Source of the DNA: Thermoplasmata archaeon
GTDB taxonomy: Archaea; Thermoplasmatota; Thermoplasmata; Lutacidiplasmatales; UBA184
Direction: 5' to 3'
Assembly: GCA_022750195.1 (NCBI GenBank)
Contig: JAKIWE010000004.1
Span: 157,772-221,771 of the forward strand
Length of the DNA: 64,000 nt
Shown: piece by piece, positions 49,379 to 58,629 of the stretch
How positions within the stretch are numbered: the first letter of the stretch is position 1
Layout of the letters: the number at the start of each line of letters is the position of its first letter
Made by a program: the position numbers and the translations under genes
Notes under the pieces: model-generated
Database searches by the model: none
What the model was told of the DNA's origin: nothing
Seen by the model: only the letters and a program-made list of their open reading frames with translations

Positions 49379-50935
49379 GTGGCCGACGCCGCGTCGACGG
49401 TTCCCTCCACGCCGCTCCCGCCGATCGGCACGCGAACCACCGCCGCGGACCTGAAGGCGAGCGGCGCCAAGTTGGACAGTCCGAGCGACCGGTTCCGGGC
49501 CGAGATCCTTCGTCTTCTGGAGGGTCTCCGGGGCAAGGGGTTGAGCCGCGAAGCGGCGGTCGGCGCCCTGTTCCCAAGGACCGTCCTCCCTCAGAGCACC
49601 TACGAGGACGTCGTCGCCGCTCTGGTGTCCGGCGCGCACGTCCTTTTCTTTGGGCCGTCGGGGGCGGGCAAGACCAACCTCGCCAAGGACCTCTGGGAGC
49701 TGTTCCCGAAAGGGGCCTGGGTCGTCGCCGGCTGCCCGGTCCTGGACCACCCGCTCTCCGTGTGCGACCCCGTGGCCGCCAAGTCCGCCCCGCCGTGCCC
49801 GATCTGCCAACGGCGGTTCGCGGCCGACGGCGAAGTGGCCCGGTTCGACCCGGCCCGGGTCAATCCACGGGACGTACCTGCCGAGTTCGTCCGGTTGCGG
49901 GAAGGTTTCGGCTTCGCCCGGCTCCAGGGTAGCTCCGAGGTGTTCCCGGATCACCTGACGGGGAACATCAACCTACGCAAGCTCGAGGAGATCGGCGACC
50001 CGATGAGCCCGCTGGTCCTCGAGCCGGGGAAGCTCCTGCAGGCGAACCGGGGTCTCCTGCTCGTCGACGAGATCGGCAAGCTGCCTCTCGGGACGCAGAA
50101 CGTGCTCCTCCAGGCCCTTCAGGAAGGGACGGTGACGCCGTCGAAGTCCCGCGAGAGCTTCCCGGGAAACTTCGTGGCGGTCTGTACGTCGAACCTCTCC
50201 GACCTGGACAACATCAACGACCCGCTCTCCGACCGGCTCACGAGCGTCCACATCACCTACAACGCCCTGCACGCCGCGAACCGCCGGATCGCGGAGATCG
50301 CCCGCGCCGAGGACAGTTTTGCGTTCCTCCCGGAGATCCTCGTCGACTCCGGGGTCCGTCTCATCGAGGCGTGGCGCCTGCGCAACTCCGGGGACAATCC
50401 GGACGTCGGCGAGGTAGGTTCGAACCGAACGCTGATCGATGTCGGCCAACGCACGGAGGCGATCGCGATCCTCGCCGGTCACGAGCTGCCGACCCCGGAC
50501 GACCTCAAGGCCGGGCTGCTCCACGCCATGCGCGGCCGGATCCGGGCGAGGAGCGGCGACTCCTTCGACCAGAACGAGACCCGCGTGCGCGAGTTCATCG
50601 ACCGGAACCTCGAGCCCGCCCTGAAACGGAGCGCCGGCGTGTACTGGTGCCGGTTCTACCATGATGTCCTCAAGGAGAGCAAGGCCGAGGGAGAAGCGGC
50701 CGTCGCCGAGGGCCGGCGCCTCGCCTCCGACGCCGCGCTCAAGGACCAGGTAGCACAAGGGGCGAGCCTGTTCCCGAAGTTCCGCCCGTTCGTGACCTAC
50801 GTCGCGGAGCGCGAGCACCCGAAGAGCCCGGTGCGCGCGGTCGACGCGGCCGCGGCCGTCTTCCAGCTGCTGGAGCGGTACTCCTTGTTCACCTGCTCGG
50901 GGGCGGAGGCCGACGACGACGCCCCCCTCGGCTGA
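49379..50935 (+). CDS. MoxR/Mg-chelatase-type AAA+ ATPase with cysteine cluster
   Basis: This 518-aa AAA+ protein resembles MoxR and ChlI ATPases. Walker A is LFFGPSGAGKTNLAKDL (near 90-106), Walker B LLLVDEIGKLPLG (near 226-238), the sensor region FVAVCTSNLSDLDNINDPLSDRL near 262-284 (FVAVCTSNLSD, then DPLSDRL). Between the first helix and Walker B lies an insert with CPVLDHPLSVCDP and PPCPICQRRF, a cysteine cluster that could bind zinc. Such ATPases act with a von Willebrand A partner, and a VWA gene follows 112 bases downstream. The start is a GTG at 49379. Confidence 0.88.
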   Translation: MADAASTVPSTPLPPIGTRTTAADLKASGAKLDSPSDRFRAEILRLLEGLRGKGLSREAAVGALFPRTVLPQSTYEDVVAALVSGAHVLFFGPSGAGKTNLAKDLWELFPKGAWVVAGCPVLDHPLSVCDPVAAKSAPPCPICQRRFAADGEVARFDPARVNPRDVPAEFVRLREGFGFARLQGSSEVFPDHLTGNINLRKLEEIGDPMSPLVLEPGKLLQANRGLLLVDEIGKLPLGTQNVLLQALQEGTVTPSKSRESFPGNFVAVCTSNLSDLDNINDPLSDRLTSVHITYNALHAANRRIAEIARAEDSFAFLPEILVDSGVRLIEAWRLRNSGDNPDVGEVGSNRTLIDVGQRTEAIAILAGHELPTPDDLKAGLLHAMRGRIRARSGDSFDQNETRVREFIDRNLEPALKRSAGVYWCRFYHDVLKESKAEGEAAVAEGRRLASDAALKDQVAQGASLFPKFRPFVTYVAEREHPKSPVRAVDAAAAVFQLLERYSLFTCSGAEADDDAPLG

Positions 50936-51047
50936 GCTCACGCTCGAGCTGCCGGACTGCACCCAGTTCGACGACGACGTCACCAGCGACGATCTGCTCG
51001 ACCGCGTCGACCGGGCTCGGCTCGTCCGCAGCCTCGCCGAAGAGGGG

Positions 51048-52733
51048 ATGGACGGCGCTCGGCGGCTGCTCGCCGAGACGGCCGGTCACGACGAGGAGCT
51101 CAAGCGGCGGCTCGCGGTCCTTCGCGAGCAACTGCGCCGGCAGATCGCCCGGGACGTGAGCCGGGTGCAGGGTGAGTTCGACCGACGGTTCGACGAACTG
51201 GCCGCCGTCGGGCGCGACGAGCAAGCCGCGATCGCCGCCGAGGTCGCCGCCCTCGAGGCCCGGCTGCGCGCCGCCCGAGAGCTCCGGACCAACCGGTTCG
51301 CCGACATCGGTCTGCTCGAGGAGGTCCAGGCCGCGCTCGGCGCCTCGGACGCCTCCTGGAACCGGCCCCCTCCTCGGCCGGGGGTCTTGGCCCGGCTCCG
51401 AGCCTTCTTTGCGAGGATCGCAGGCTGGTTCGCTCGGCTGTTCGGCCGGCGGAAGGCCGCCCCGACCCGACCGGAGGGCCGCCCGGTCACCTTCGCCGCG
51501 GTGGGCGTCGGCACGCGCTCGCTCGGGGCCTCCGAGATCGGAGACGCGCTGGCACGCCTCTCCTCCGGCCAGATCGAGGAGCTGGAGACGAACGTTCGTC
51601 GCTCCTTACAGGCGAAGGAGCGGGATCTCCGCCGCGAGGCCGAGGAGAAGCGCCGCGGGGCCGACGCGCAGCAGCGGGCTCTGGAGGCCGAGCGTCAAGC
51701 GGCTCGGGAGCGGGCCCAGAAGGAGTCGGAGCAGCGGCTCAAAGCGGCCGAGGAGCAGCGACTGAAGCGGGAGCTGACCGAGCGAGGGCTCGTCGCCGAA
51801 CGCGAAGGCCGATTGCAAGTGACCTACGGCCTCGTGGAGCGGTTCGCGCGGCTCGTCCTCGAGGAGGAGAGCCGGACCTTGCCGGGGGACGTCCGTCTCT
51901 CCTACCAGGGTCCGGCCTCGACCGGCGTCTACGAAAAGGCGAGGATCCGTCAGTCGGAGGAGGTCGCCCACCTCGACCTGCCCTCCTCCCTGCTCGCCGC
52001 CCGGATGGAAGGCTCTCGACACCTCGACGAACGGACGAGCTACATCTACCGCGAGATCACGAGCGAGCGGGTCCACGTCGTCCTCGCGTTCGACAAGTCC
52101 GGGAGCATGGCCGAAGGCGAAAAGCTCCCCGCCGCGAAGAAAGCGCTGCTAGCCCTCTACATCGCCGTGCGCAAGCGGCACCCCGATGCGATCATCGACG
52201 TCGTCGCCTTCGACAACGACGTGCGGGTCCTCGACCTCCTCGAGCTCTGGGAGTGCCCGCCGGGCGCCTTCACCAATACCGCGGAGGCGCTGCACACCGC
52301 CCACCTCCTCCTTCGGGCGTCGCGGGCGACCCGCAAGGAGGTCTACCTGGTGACCGACGGCCTCCCCGAGGCGTATACGGGCGCCGACGGCCGGGTGCGG
52401 AGCGGCAACCTCGACACCGCGATGGATCGGGCGCTCCAACGGGCCACGGAGCTCGCCACCGTCCCGGGCGTCAAGTTCTCGATGATCCTCCTGAAGTCCG
52501 AGCACCCCGAGTATGAGCTGGCGGCCCGCCGGATCACCCAGACGCTCGGCGGCGAGCTCGTCGTCACCGAACCGGCTCGCCTGGGGGTCGAGCTGCTCGT
52601 ACGTTGGGCGCGCGGGACGGAGTCGACCCGCCGGCCCGTGACCGCGCCCGCGACGCCGACCGCGACCGTCGCGCCGGCGGCCCGGGGGCCGCGCGGCCGC
52701 CGCCGCAAGGTCGACCGCCGGATGGGCGGCTGA
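51048..52733 (+). CDS. von Willebrand factor A domain protein, partner of MoxR-type ATPase
   Basis: This 561-aa protein has a coiled-coil-rich N-terminal half (about 1-240, many Arg/Glu heptads, with a hydrophobic-basic patch near 115-140) and a VWA domain (about 340-520). The MIDAS motif DKSGS is in HVVLAFDKSGSMAEGEKL near 346-363, with NTAEAL and YLVTDGLPEAYTG providing the later Thr and Asp. It probably binds metal and a target recruited for remodelling by the ATPase. The frame stays open and protein-like for about 36 codons upstream of the ATG at 51048 but contains no ATG, GTG or TTG there, so the true start is unclear. A basic tail ends the protein. Confidence 0.82.
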   Translation: MDGARRLLAETAGHDEELKRRLAVLREQLRRQIARDVSRVQGEFDRRFDELAAVGRDEQAAIAAEVAALEARLRAARELRTNRFADIGLLEEVQAALGASDASWNRPPPRPGVLARLRAFFARIAGWFARLFGRRKAAPTRPEGRPVTFAAVGVGTRSLGASEIGDALARLSSGQIEELETNVRRSLQAKERDLRREAEEKRRGADAQQRALEAERQAARERAQKESEQRLKAAEEQRLKRELTERGLVAEREGRLQVTYGLVERFARLVLEEESRTLPGDVRLSYQGPASTGVYEKARIRQSEEVAHLDLPSSLLAARMEGSRHLDERTSYIYREITSERVHVVLAFDKSGSMAEGEKLPAAKKALLALYIAVRKRHPDAIIDVVAFDNDVRVLDLLELWECPPGAFTNTAEALHTAHLLLRASRATRKEVYLVTDGLPEAYTGADGRVRSGNLDTAMDRALQRATELATVPGVKFSMILLKSEHPEYELAARRITQTLGGELVVTEPARLGVELLVRWARGTESTRRPVTAPATPTATVAPAARGPRGRRRKVDRRMGG

Positions 52734-52797
52734 GACCGGCGCCGCCAGTCGGGCCATACTTTAATCTACGACGTACCGCCGAATCATCCGGCGGACC

Positions 52798-53247
52798 ATG
52801 ACCGCCAGGTACGAGGAGACGCGGATGCGCGAGCATCTCGCCGAGCTGCGTCGGGGGGCCCGGGGGCTCGGACGCGACATGGAAGTCGGAGTCGAGAAGG
52901 AGCTCAAGAGCGTCGAGACGAAGATCTCCCACTTCAGCGTCGCGACCGGCAAGGGCGCGAAGTACCTCGCGATGGACATCGAGGACGACCTGACCCGCCT
53001 CGGCAAGGCGCTCGACAACGGCATGGTCGAGCTGCCCGGGCGCGTCGCCGGCGGTCTCAAGACCGCGGGGGTCGCCATCGGGAGCGGGACCGCCCGGCTC
53101 GCCGGGGCGACCGCCGATGCCCTCTCCGCGGCCCGCCAGAAGGCCGGCGAGGGAACGAAGAACGCCTTGGCCCGCGCCGCCGGCATGAAGCGCACGCCGA
53201 TGCGCGAGTGGCGCCACCCGTCCGACTCGGACTCGAGCGAGGCGTAG
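52798..53247 (+). CDS. hypothetical helical protein, 149 aa
   Basis: I do not recognise this protein. It is helical and rich in Ala, Gly, Lys and Arg, with no Cys or membrane segment. The stretch VGVEKELKSVETKISHFSVA suggests a coiled coil, and GGLKTAGVAIGSGTARLAGA with the following residues is a small-residue amphipathic helix, as in apolipoprotein-like or phasin-like proteins. The tail is acidic (SDSDSSEA). It lies 64 bases downstream of the VWA gene on the same strand, with an AT-rich patch (TACTTTAATC, 52758-52767) before it, which could be its own promoter. Confidence 0.65.
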   Translation: MTARYEETRMREHLAELRRGARGLGRDMEVGVEKELKSVETKISHFSVATGKGAKYLAMDIEDDLTRLGKALDNGMVELPGRVAGGLKTAGVAIGSGTARLAGATADALSAARQKAGEGTKNALARAAGMKRTPMREWRHPSDSDSSEA

Positions 53248-53261
53248 GCCCTCGTCCTCGT

Positions 53262-54086
53262 CTACCCTCGACGGGGTCGGGCGGCGCGGCGCTTCCGCCT
53301 CGGAGCCTCCGCGGTGGGGAGCTTCGTGAGCTGCCAGATGCACTCCAGGGGCCAACGGCGCCCCCACGCCCGTTCGGCTTTCGACAGATAGGGGCTCGGC
53401 GCTCCCGGGCGCGCCTGTACCTCGTGGAGGCGGTCCACGGTGAGGCCATTGTCGCGGAAGAGACGGATCCACTCACCGTAGGGCAGGACGAAGTTGACCT
53501 CGGTCTTGTAGTCGACTCGGTGGAGGCCGAAGTAGTCCCGACGGAGGGTGCGCGTGATCCGGTCGCGTGGGAAATCGTGGGCGACCACGCGCCACGGGCT
53601 CGAGGTGGCAAACACGAGTCGCCCGCCGGGGCGCAGCACCCGAGCGGCCTCGGGGATCGTCACCCGGGGATCGGCGAACGTCAGCGCTCCCCAATCACAG
53701 AAGGCGAGGTCAAAGCTCCCCGCGGCGATCGGTAGTCGGCCCGCGTCGGCCTCGATCAGGGGAAAGGTGAGGTGGGCCCGCTCCATCTCGCTCCGGGCCT
53801 GCTCGAGGCGTCGTCGGGAGAGATCGAGACCCACCGGTCGCGCTCCCAGGGACCGGAGTCCGACCAGCCACCGAGCGGCGCCGCACCCGATCTCCAGCAC
53901 GTCCCGGCCCCGGACGGGACCGAGAAAGTGGAGCTTCGATTCCGGGACGCGCCATAGGCCCCAGGCCATCGCCTTCGGGCCGGAGAGGAACCATCCGACG
54001 TGCCGCTCGTAGCCGGCGGCCTGTTTCTCCCAGTGCTTCCGGTTGACCCGTACCGCCCCGCGGTCCCCGCTCGAGTTTCCCGCCAT
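53262..54086 (-). CDS. class I SAM-dependent methyltransferase
   Basis: From the ATG at 54084-54086 this is a 274-aa methyltransferase. Motif I is DVLEIGCGAARWLVGL (near 63-78), motif II ARPVGLDLSRRRLEQA, then PIAAGSFDLAFCDWGALTF and EAARVLRPGGRLVFATSSPW. It is a UbiE/Methyltransf_11-type Rossmann enzyme; the substrate cannot be told. The C-terminus is very basic (APRRKRRAARPRRG). Longer frames upstream run into the divergent arginine deiminase promoter region and have no conserved content. It converges with the 149-aa hypothetical gene, 14 bases away. Confidence 0.82.
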   Translation of the reverse strand: MAGNSSGDRGAVRVNRKHWEKQAAGYERHVGWFLSGPKAMAWGLWRVPESKLHFLGPVRGRDVLEIGCGAARWLVGLRSLGARPVGLDLSRRRLEQARSEMERAHLTFPLIEADAGRLPIAAGSFDLAFCDWGALTFADPRVTIPEAARVLRPGGRLVFATSSPWRVVAHDFPRDRITRTLRRDYFGLHRVDYKTEVNFVLPYGEWIRLFRDNGLTVDRLHEVQARPGAPSPYLSKAERAWGRRWPLECIWQLTKLPTAEAPRRKRRAARPRRG

Positions 54087-54186
54087 CGTTCGGTTCGCTG
54101 CCGATGCCTCGGGCGGCGGGGGTCGGCGGTCACGCTTATCCCTTCCGAGGGCCGCTTCGCTCGACCGTCCAGGTTCGGTCGCGCCG

Positions 54187-55470
54187 TTGACCGCACGCGC
54201 GCTCGCTGAGTGGCACCCGTTGCGCCGCGTCGTGGTGCGGCCGCCGGGCATGGAAGCGTTCTTCGGTCTCCTCGAGCCGTACTCCAGCCTCTACGAACGC
54301 GTCTTTTCCCTGAGCCGTGCGCGTCGCGAGCACGACGAGCTCGTCGAAACGCTCCGCTCCGGCTTCGGCGTGCAGGTCCAGAACCTCGACCAGATGCTCC
54401 TCCAGGCGGCCGGCCGCCACCGGGAGGTCGCCCAGGAGCTCGTCGACCGGGTGGTCGAGACCGTCCGATTCACCGGACCCGGCGCCGGCCGCGCCCGGCG
54501 CGAGTTCCAAAGTACGGTGCGACTGCTCGATGGCGAGCAACTGATCCAAACGTTGATCGTCGCACCTTCGCTTCGCTTCGAGCGCGGGCACGGCGCGCGC
54601 TCGGTCTCGTCGTTCACGACGCTCCGGATGCCCCTCACGAACCTGTTCTTCCTGCGCGACCAGCAGGCCGTCACCGACCGCGGCATCGTGCTCGGGCGAC
54701 TCGCCAAGCCCCAGCGACGTCGCGAGACGGAGATCACCAGCTTCGCCTGGCGGGCGACGGGCGACCCGCCGGTGACCGAGATCCGGCACGGCACGTTCGA
54801 GGGGGGCGACTACCTCCCGGCGGGAGATTTCGCCCTCGTCGGGACCGGGGACCGGACCAGCCCGACCGGTGTCAAGGAGCTCCTCGAACGCGGCGTGGGG
54901 GTTCCCGAGGTCGCGGTGGTCCATCAGCCCCGCCACCCGCTGGTCCCTACCCCCGACCCGATGGTGAACATGCATCTCGACACCTACCTCAACTTCCCCG
55001 GCGACGGGATCGCCGTAGGGTACCGCGAGATGCTCGAGAGCGCCCGCGTCGAGGTCTACCTGCGGGACGCCGGCGCCTACCACCGCTCGCACGAGACCCG
55101 GCTCCTCCCCTACCTCGAGAAGGCCCACGGCTTCCGTGTGATCGGCATCTCCACGCTCGAACAGCTCTGCTACGCGACCAATTTCCTTACCATCCGAGAC
55201 CGGACGATCGTCGTGCCGGACGTCGCGCGGAACGCCGAGCGCGTGCTCGCGCACCTTCGCTCGGTCGCCGAGCGACAGCCGGCGCGGTACCACCGACTGT
55301 ACTTACGAGCGGTCCAGGACCTCGGACGGTTACGTGCGGAGGGGGCGTTCTTCCCGAACAACGCCGACGCGAAGGCCGTCGGGCTCCAGTCCGTTCAGGT
55401 ACAGCTCGAAAACCTGACCGGCGCTTTCGGCGGGGCACACTGCTTGACCGCCGCGCTTGAACGTGCGTAA
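54187..55470 (+). CDS. arcA: arginine deiminase
   Basis: This enzyme hydrolyses arginine to citrulline and ammonia. From the TTG at 54187 it is 427 aa, close to the usual 405-420. Guanidino-site motifs are present in order: NLFFLRDQQAV (the FxRD), GTFEGGDYLPAG (the GGD), MHLDTYLNF (the HxD catalytic pair) and AFGGAHCLTAAL with the nucleophile C419. The first residues ALAEWHPLRRVVVRPPG match the family start; a GTG-type frame beginning upstream at 54043 would overlap the divergent methyltransferase and lacks similarity. No ornithine carbamoyltransferase, carbamate kinase or antiporter gene is nearby. Confidence 0.93.
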   Translation: MTARALAEWHPLRRVVVRPPGMEAFFGLLEPYSSLYERVFSLSRARREHDELVETLRSGFGVQVQNLDQMLLQAAGRHREVAQELVDRVVETVRFTGPGAGRARREFQSTVRLLDGEQLIQTLIVAPSLRFERGHGARSVSSFTTLRMPLTNLFFLRDQQAVTDRGIVLGRLAKPQRRRETEITSFAWRATGDPPVTEIRHGTFEGGDYLPAGDFALVGTGDRTSPTGVKELLERGVGVPEVAVVHQPRHPLVPTPDPMVNMHLDTYLNFPGDGIAVGYREMLESARVEVYLRDAGAYHRSHETRLLPYLEKAHGFRVIGISTLEQLCYATNFLTIRDRTIVVPDVARNAERVLAHLRSVAERQPARYHRLYLRAVQDLGRLRAEGAFFPNNADAKAVGLQSVQVQLENLTGAFGGAHCLTAALERA

Positions 55471-55474
55471 CCGG

Positions 55475-55771
55475 TCAGCGTGCCGGTGTGGCCAGCAGGT
55501 GGCCCAACCCGGCGTCGGGGCTAGGAAGGGCGGAGAGAGCGGTCACCAGCCGGACGACGACTCCCGGCGAGGGGGCACCGTGCCGGCCGTTGAGACGGGT
55601 CTCGACCGTACCCAACAGCTCGCGGCGCAACCGCTCCGGCAGCGCGCCCAAGCGCTCGGGGTCGTGGGAGCGGATCGCCCGCTGCACCGCTCCCAGGAGT
55701 CGCGTGCGTCGATCTCGGGCGAGCGCCGGGACGATCTGAGCTTCGAGGAACGCGAGGAGCTCACGGTCCAT
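55475..55771 (-). CDS. small helical hypothetical protein, 98 aa
   Basis: I do not recognise this protein. It is an all-helical, Arg/Leu-rich sequence (FLEAQIVPALARDRRTRLLG, then RLRRELLGTVETRL) without Cys or membrane segments. The ATG at 55769-55771 is chosen since longer frames overlap the DNA methyltransferase gene antisense. It ends 4 bases from the convergent arginine deiminase stop and lies 86 bases downstream of the DNA methyltransferase gene on the same strand. Confidence 0.5.
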   Translation of the reverse strand: MDRELLAFLEAQIVPALARDRRTRLLGAVQRAIRSHDPERLGALPERLRRELLGTVETRLNGRHGAPSPGVVVRLVTALSALPSPDAGLGHLLATPAR

Positions 55772-55857
55772 GGCCTCGGTATTCCGCGCGCGACCTGGGC
55801 TCATTCGTTTCGCTGGCTTCCCGGAGCCGGGCGGACTCGGGTTTCCGAGGAGGGATG

Positions 55858-56820
55858 CTACGGCCCGGGACTTAACCCTCTCGCCGGAGAAGCGCGTCGC
55901 GAGCGGCGCGGTCGAACCGGAGGTGCCGCGGGCACAGCCCCCAGGGAGTGGAGGCGGCGTCGGGCCTCCGCGAGGTAGGCCTCGTCCACGTCGAAGCCGA
56001 CGAACGGCACGCCGAGGCGGAGCGCCGCCTCGGCCGAGGGCCCGATACCGACGAAGGGGTCCAGTACGAGGCGGACGCGGGATAGGCCGTGCAACCGGAC
56101 ACACCGCTCCGGGAGCTCGGGGGGAAAGCTCGCCGGGTGAGGTCGGTCGGTTCGCCGATAGCGGATCGTGGGGTAGGGGAGGAACCAGGTGTTCCCGCGA
56201 CAACGGACGCCCCGCCCGGCGCCCCTCCAGCGCGTTACGTTCGAGGTGTCCTGGTACGGCACGCCGATGGCCAGCCGGTCGAGTGCGACGTCGCCGTGCC
56301 GGGTGAAGTGGAAGATGTACTCGTGAGCCCCGTGCAGGTACCGGGGTGAATTGACGGGCTTGTAGTGACCGACCGCGAGGTCGCGCGTGACGCCGCTCGA
56401 ACGACCGAGCGCGCTCTGGGGAAGAGCGATCGACTTCACCCAGTGGATCACGTTCTGCAGCACGAACCGTTCGCCGACCTCCTGGGCCACGCGCCAAGGG
56501 CGGCCCGGGTCGCGGGGAGGACCCCCGACGTTCAGGAAGAACGAGCCCTGGGGAGCCAGCGCGAGGTCGACGGCGTCGCGCAGCCGCCCGATCCAGGCCA
56601 GGTACTCCTCGAACGGTCGGTCGTCGCGGTAGGCGCCGTACCGCACTCCGAGGTTGTAGGGGGGAGAGGTGACCACGACGTCGACCGACTTCGGCCGGAG
56701 GCGGAGGCGCGTCCCGGCGAGGGAGTCCTCGTGCCAGAGGAGGATCGGGGAGCCCGAGGGAGAGTTGAGGTTCGCGTACGGAGAACCGGGGGCCGGGTTC
56801 CGAGGGCCCCTCGCCGACAC
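55858..56820 (-). CDS. DNA methyltransferase, beta class (second copy)
   Basis: This 320-aa site-specific DNA methyltransferase has the catalytic motif TSPPYN at residues 51-56 and the SAM motif VLDPFVGIGPSAEAAL near 249-264, followed by FVGFDVDEAYLAEARR. The order is that of beta-class enzymes; TSPPYN and the later HWVKSIALPQ segment resemble N6-adenine or N4-cytosine methylases of the YhdJ/MvaI type. The start is a GTG at 56818-56820. The C-terminus is basic. No restriction enzyme is adjacent. It is unlike the methyltransferase at 23036, so the two may recognise different sites. Confidence 0.88.
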   Translation of the reverse strand: MSARGPRNPAPGSPYANLNSPSGSPILLWHEDSLAGTRLRLRPKSVDVVVTSPPYNLGVRYGAYRDDRPFEEYLAWIGRLRDAVDLALAPQGSFFLNVGGPPRDPGRPWRVAQEVGERFVLQNVIHWVKSIALPQSALGRSSGVTRDLAVGHYKPVNSPRYLHGAHEYIFHFTRHGDVALDRLAIGVPYQDTSNVTRWRGAGRGVRCRGNTWFLPYPTIRYRRTDRPHPASFPPELPERCVRLHGLSRVRLVLDPFVGIGPSAEAALRLGVPFVGFDVDEAYLAEARRRLHSLGAVPAAPPVRPRRSRRASPARGLSPGP

Positions 56821-56857
56821 GAAGGCGCGAACGGGGGCGCGAGATTAAGCGGTCTGG

Positions 56858-58612
56858 CTAGGCCGGGGCGCGGGGCATCTTCATCCGCTCCATCTCGGCC
56901 CGGGCTTCGGCGAGCGCCTTGTCCGGCTCCTTGTAGTAGAAGGCGACGAGCTGGCCGACGTCGCGGTGCGTGAACGGGTGCTGGCGGGTCGATTGGGCCT
57001 CCTTCGTGCGGAGGTACTCGAGCACTTCGACCCGGTTGCGGACCTCGCGCTCCATCTCCTTCATCGTCCAATTCTTCATGATCGCCACGCGCTCGTAGAC
57101 GTAGGAGTGGCCGCTGAACAGGAAGGTGTCGTCGGCCGGGTTCCACGAGTAGACGCTGTTGGTGATCAGCTCGTTCGTCTCGGGGTCGAGGCCGACGATC
57201 TCGGTGAGCGACTGGACGCGACGCGTCATCTTCGTGCCGACCTTCACCTGGCGCTGGAGCAGGACCAGGTTGAGCGCGCTCACCAGCGAGCGCGGGAGGG
57301 AGATCGGCGGGTTCTCCATCCGGTGGACCATCGCGCTCACGCTCTCGGCGTGGAAGGTCGTGTAGCAGGTCTTCCCGGTGGCCATCGCCTGGAAGACGAT
57401 GAACGCCTCGGCGCCTCGCACTTCCCCGACCATCAGGTACTGGGGACGTTGGCGGAGCGCGGCGGCGAGCAGGTCGAACATGTCGATCTCGCCGGGCGCC
57501 TTGCCGCTGACGACGTTCTTCGCGCCGAAGCCGGCGCGCGTCAACGACGGGACCCAGTTCTCGTGGGGGAGGTTTAGCTCCCGCGTGTCCTCGATCGAGA
57601 CGATCTTCATCTGGGGCGGGATGAACAGCAGCGTCGCGTTGAGCGTCGTGGTCTTGCCGCTCGCCGTGCCGCCGCAGACCATCATCGACTGGCCGTGCTC
57701 GATGGCGATCCAGAGGTACGCCATCATCTCGGCGCTCATCGTCTTGAACTTGAGCAGGTCGACCGGCGTGAACGGGTTGTCGCGGAACCGCCGGATGGTG
57801 AAGGAGCTGCCGCGCTTCGTCACGTGCATGCCGAGCGTCGCCTGCAGACGGGAGCCGTCCGGGACCGTCGCGTCGAGCATCGGGTTCGCGACGGAGATGT
57901 GCTTGCCCGAGCGCTGGGCGAGCCAGACGACGTAGTCGTCGAGCTCCTCGTTGCTCGTGAACTTGAGGTTCGACCGGATCGACCCGTACTTCCGGTGGTA
58001 GATGTACAGCGGGATGCCGACCCCGTCACAGGAGATGTCCTCGACCTCGCTGTCGGTCATCGGGACGTCGACGATCCCGTAGCCGATGAAATCCCGCTCG
58101 AGGTAGTAGACGATCCGTCCTTTCGTGGTCGGGCTCGGGGAGATCTCGAGCTCCTTGAACTCGTCGTCGACCATCCGCCGCAGCTCGCGGCGCCGGGTCT
58201 CCGGGTCCATCTCCGCGAGCGGCTGGAACTTGTCGACGAGCACGACCTTGAGCCGGTCGCGCAGCTCCCGCTCGATCGGCGCCAGCGGAGGTTCGAGCAC
58301 CTCGTAGAGGTGCTCGTTACGGACGTTGTGGTAGGTGATCCGCACGAAGGAGAACGACTCTCGGATCGGGTCGAGCTCGAGCTCTTTGAGGTCCGGGTCG
58401 TCGAGCGGCGCGATCGGCGTGACGGCTTCCGAGCTACCCTGTCCGGAGACGCCGAGCTTCGCGAGCTTGACGGCCCTCGGGTCGGCGGAGCCCTTGCGCA
58501 TGACGGCGCCGAGCCGAAGGAGCGGCGAGTACGACGATTTGCGGGGCTTGCGGTGCGGGTGGAGGTCGACCTCGTCGTCGGCGACGATCGCCCGCCGTTG
58601 CGCCTGCGCCAT
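56858..58612 (-). CDS. type II/IV secretion ATPase A of the second filament operon
   Basis: From the ATG at 58610-58612 (preceded by GGAAGG) this is a 584-aa assembly ATPase. Key stretches are SEVEDISCDGVGIPLYIYHR in the N-terminal domain, Walker A MVCGGTASGKTTTLNA, the Asp box IVSIEDTRELNLPHENW, Walker B YLMVGEVRGAEAF and the His box CYTTFHAES. All catalytic positions are intact. The frame continues upstream to 59158, but that part is antisense-like shadow of the platform gene. It is the last gene of the operon, 17 bases after the platform protein. A second, different ATPase gene begins the same operon. Confidence 0.93.
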   Translation of the reverse strand: MAQAQRRAIVADDEVDLHPHRKPRKSSYSPLLRLGAVMRKGSADPRAVKLAKLGVSGQGSSEAVTPIAPLDDPDLKELELDPIRESFSFVRITYHNVRNEHLYEVLEPPLAPIERELRDRLKVVLVDKFQPLAEMDPETRRRELRRMVDDEFKELEISPSPTTKGRIVYYLERDFIGYGIVDVPMTDSEVEDISCDGVGIPLYIYHRKYGSIRSNLKFTSNEELDDYVVWLAQRSGKHISVANPMLDATVPDGSRLQATLGMHVTKRGSSFTIRRFRDNPFTPVDLLKFKTMSAEMMAYLWIAIEHGQSMMVCGGTASGKTTTLNATLLFIPPQMKIVSIEDTRELNLPHENWVPSLTRAGFGAKNVVSGKAPGEIDMFDLLAAALRQRPQYLMVGEVRGAEAFIVFQAMATGKTCYTTFHAESVSAMVHRMENPPISLPRSLVSALNLVLLQRQVKVGTKMTRRVQSLTEIVGLDPETNELITNSVYSWNPADDTFLFSGHSYVYERVAIMKNWTMKEMEREVRNRVEVLEYLRTKEAQSTRQHPFTHRDVGQLVAFYYKEPDKALAEARAEMERMKMPRAPA

Positions 58613-58629
58613 CCTTCCCCCTCCTTCCC

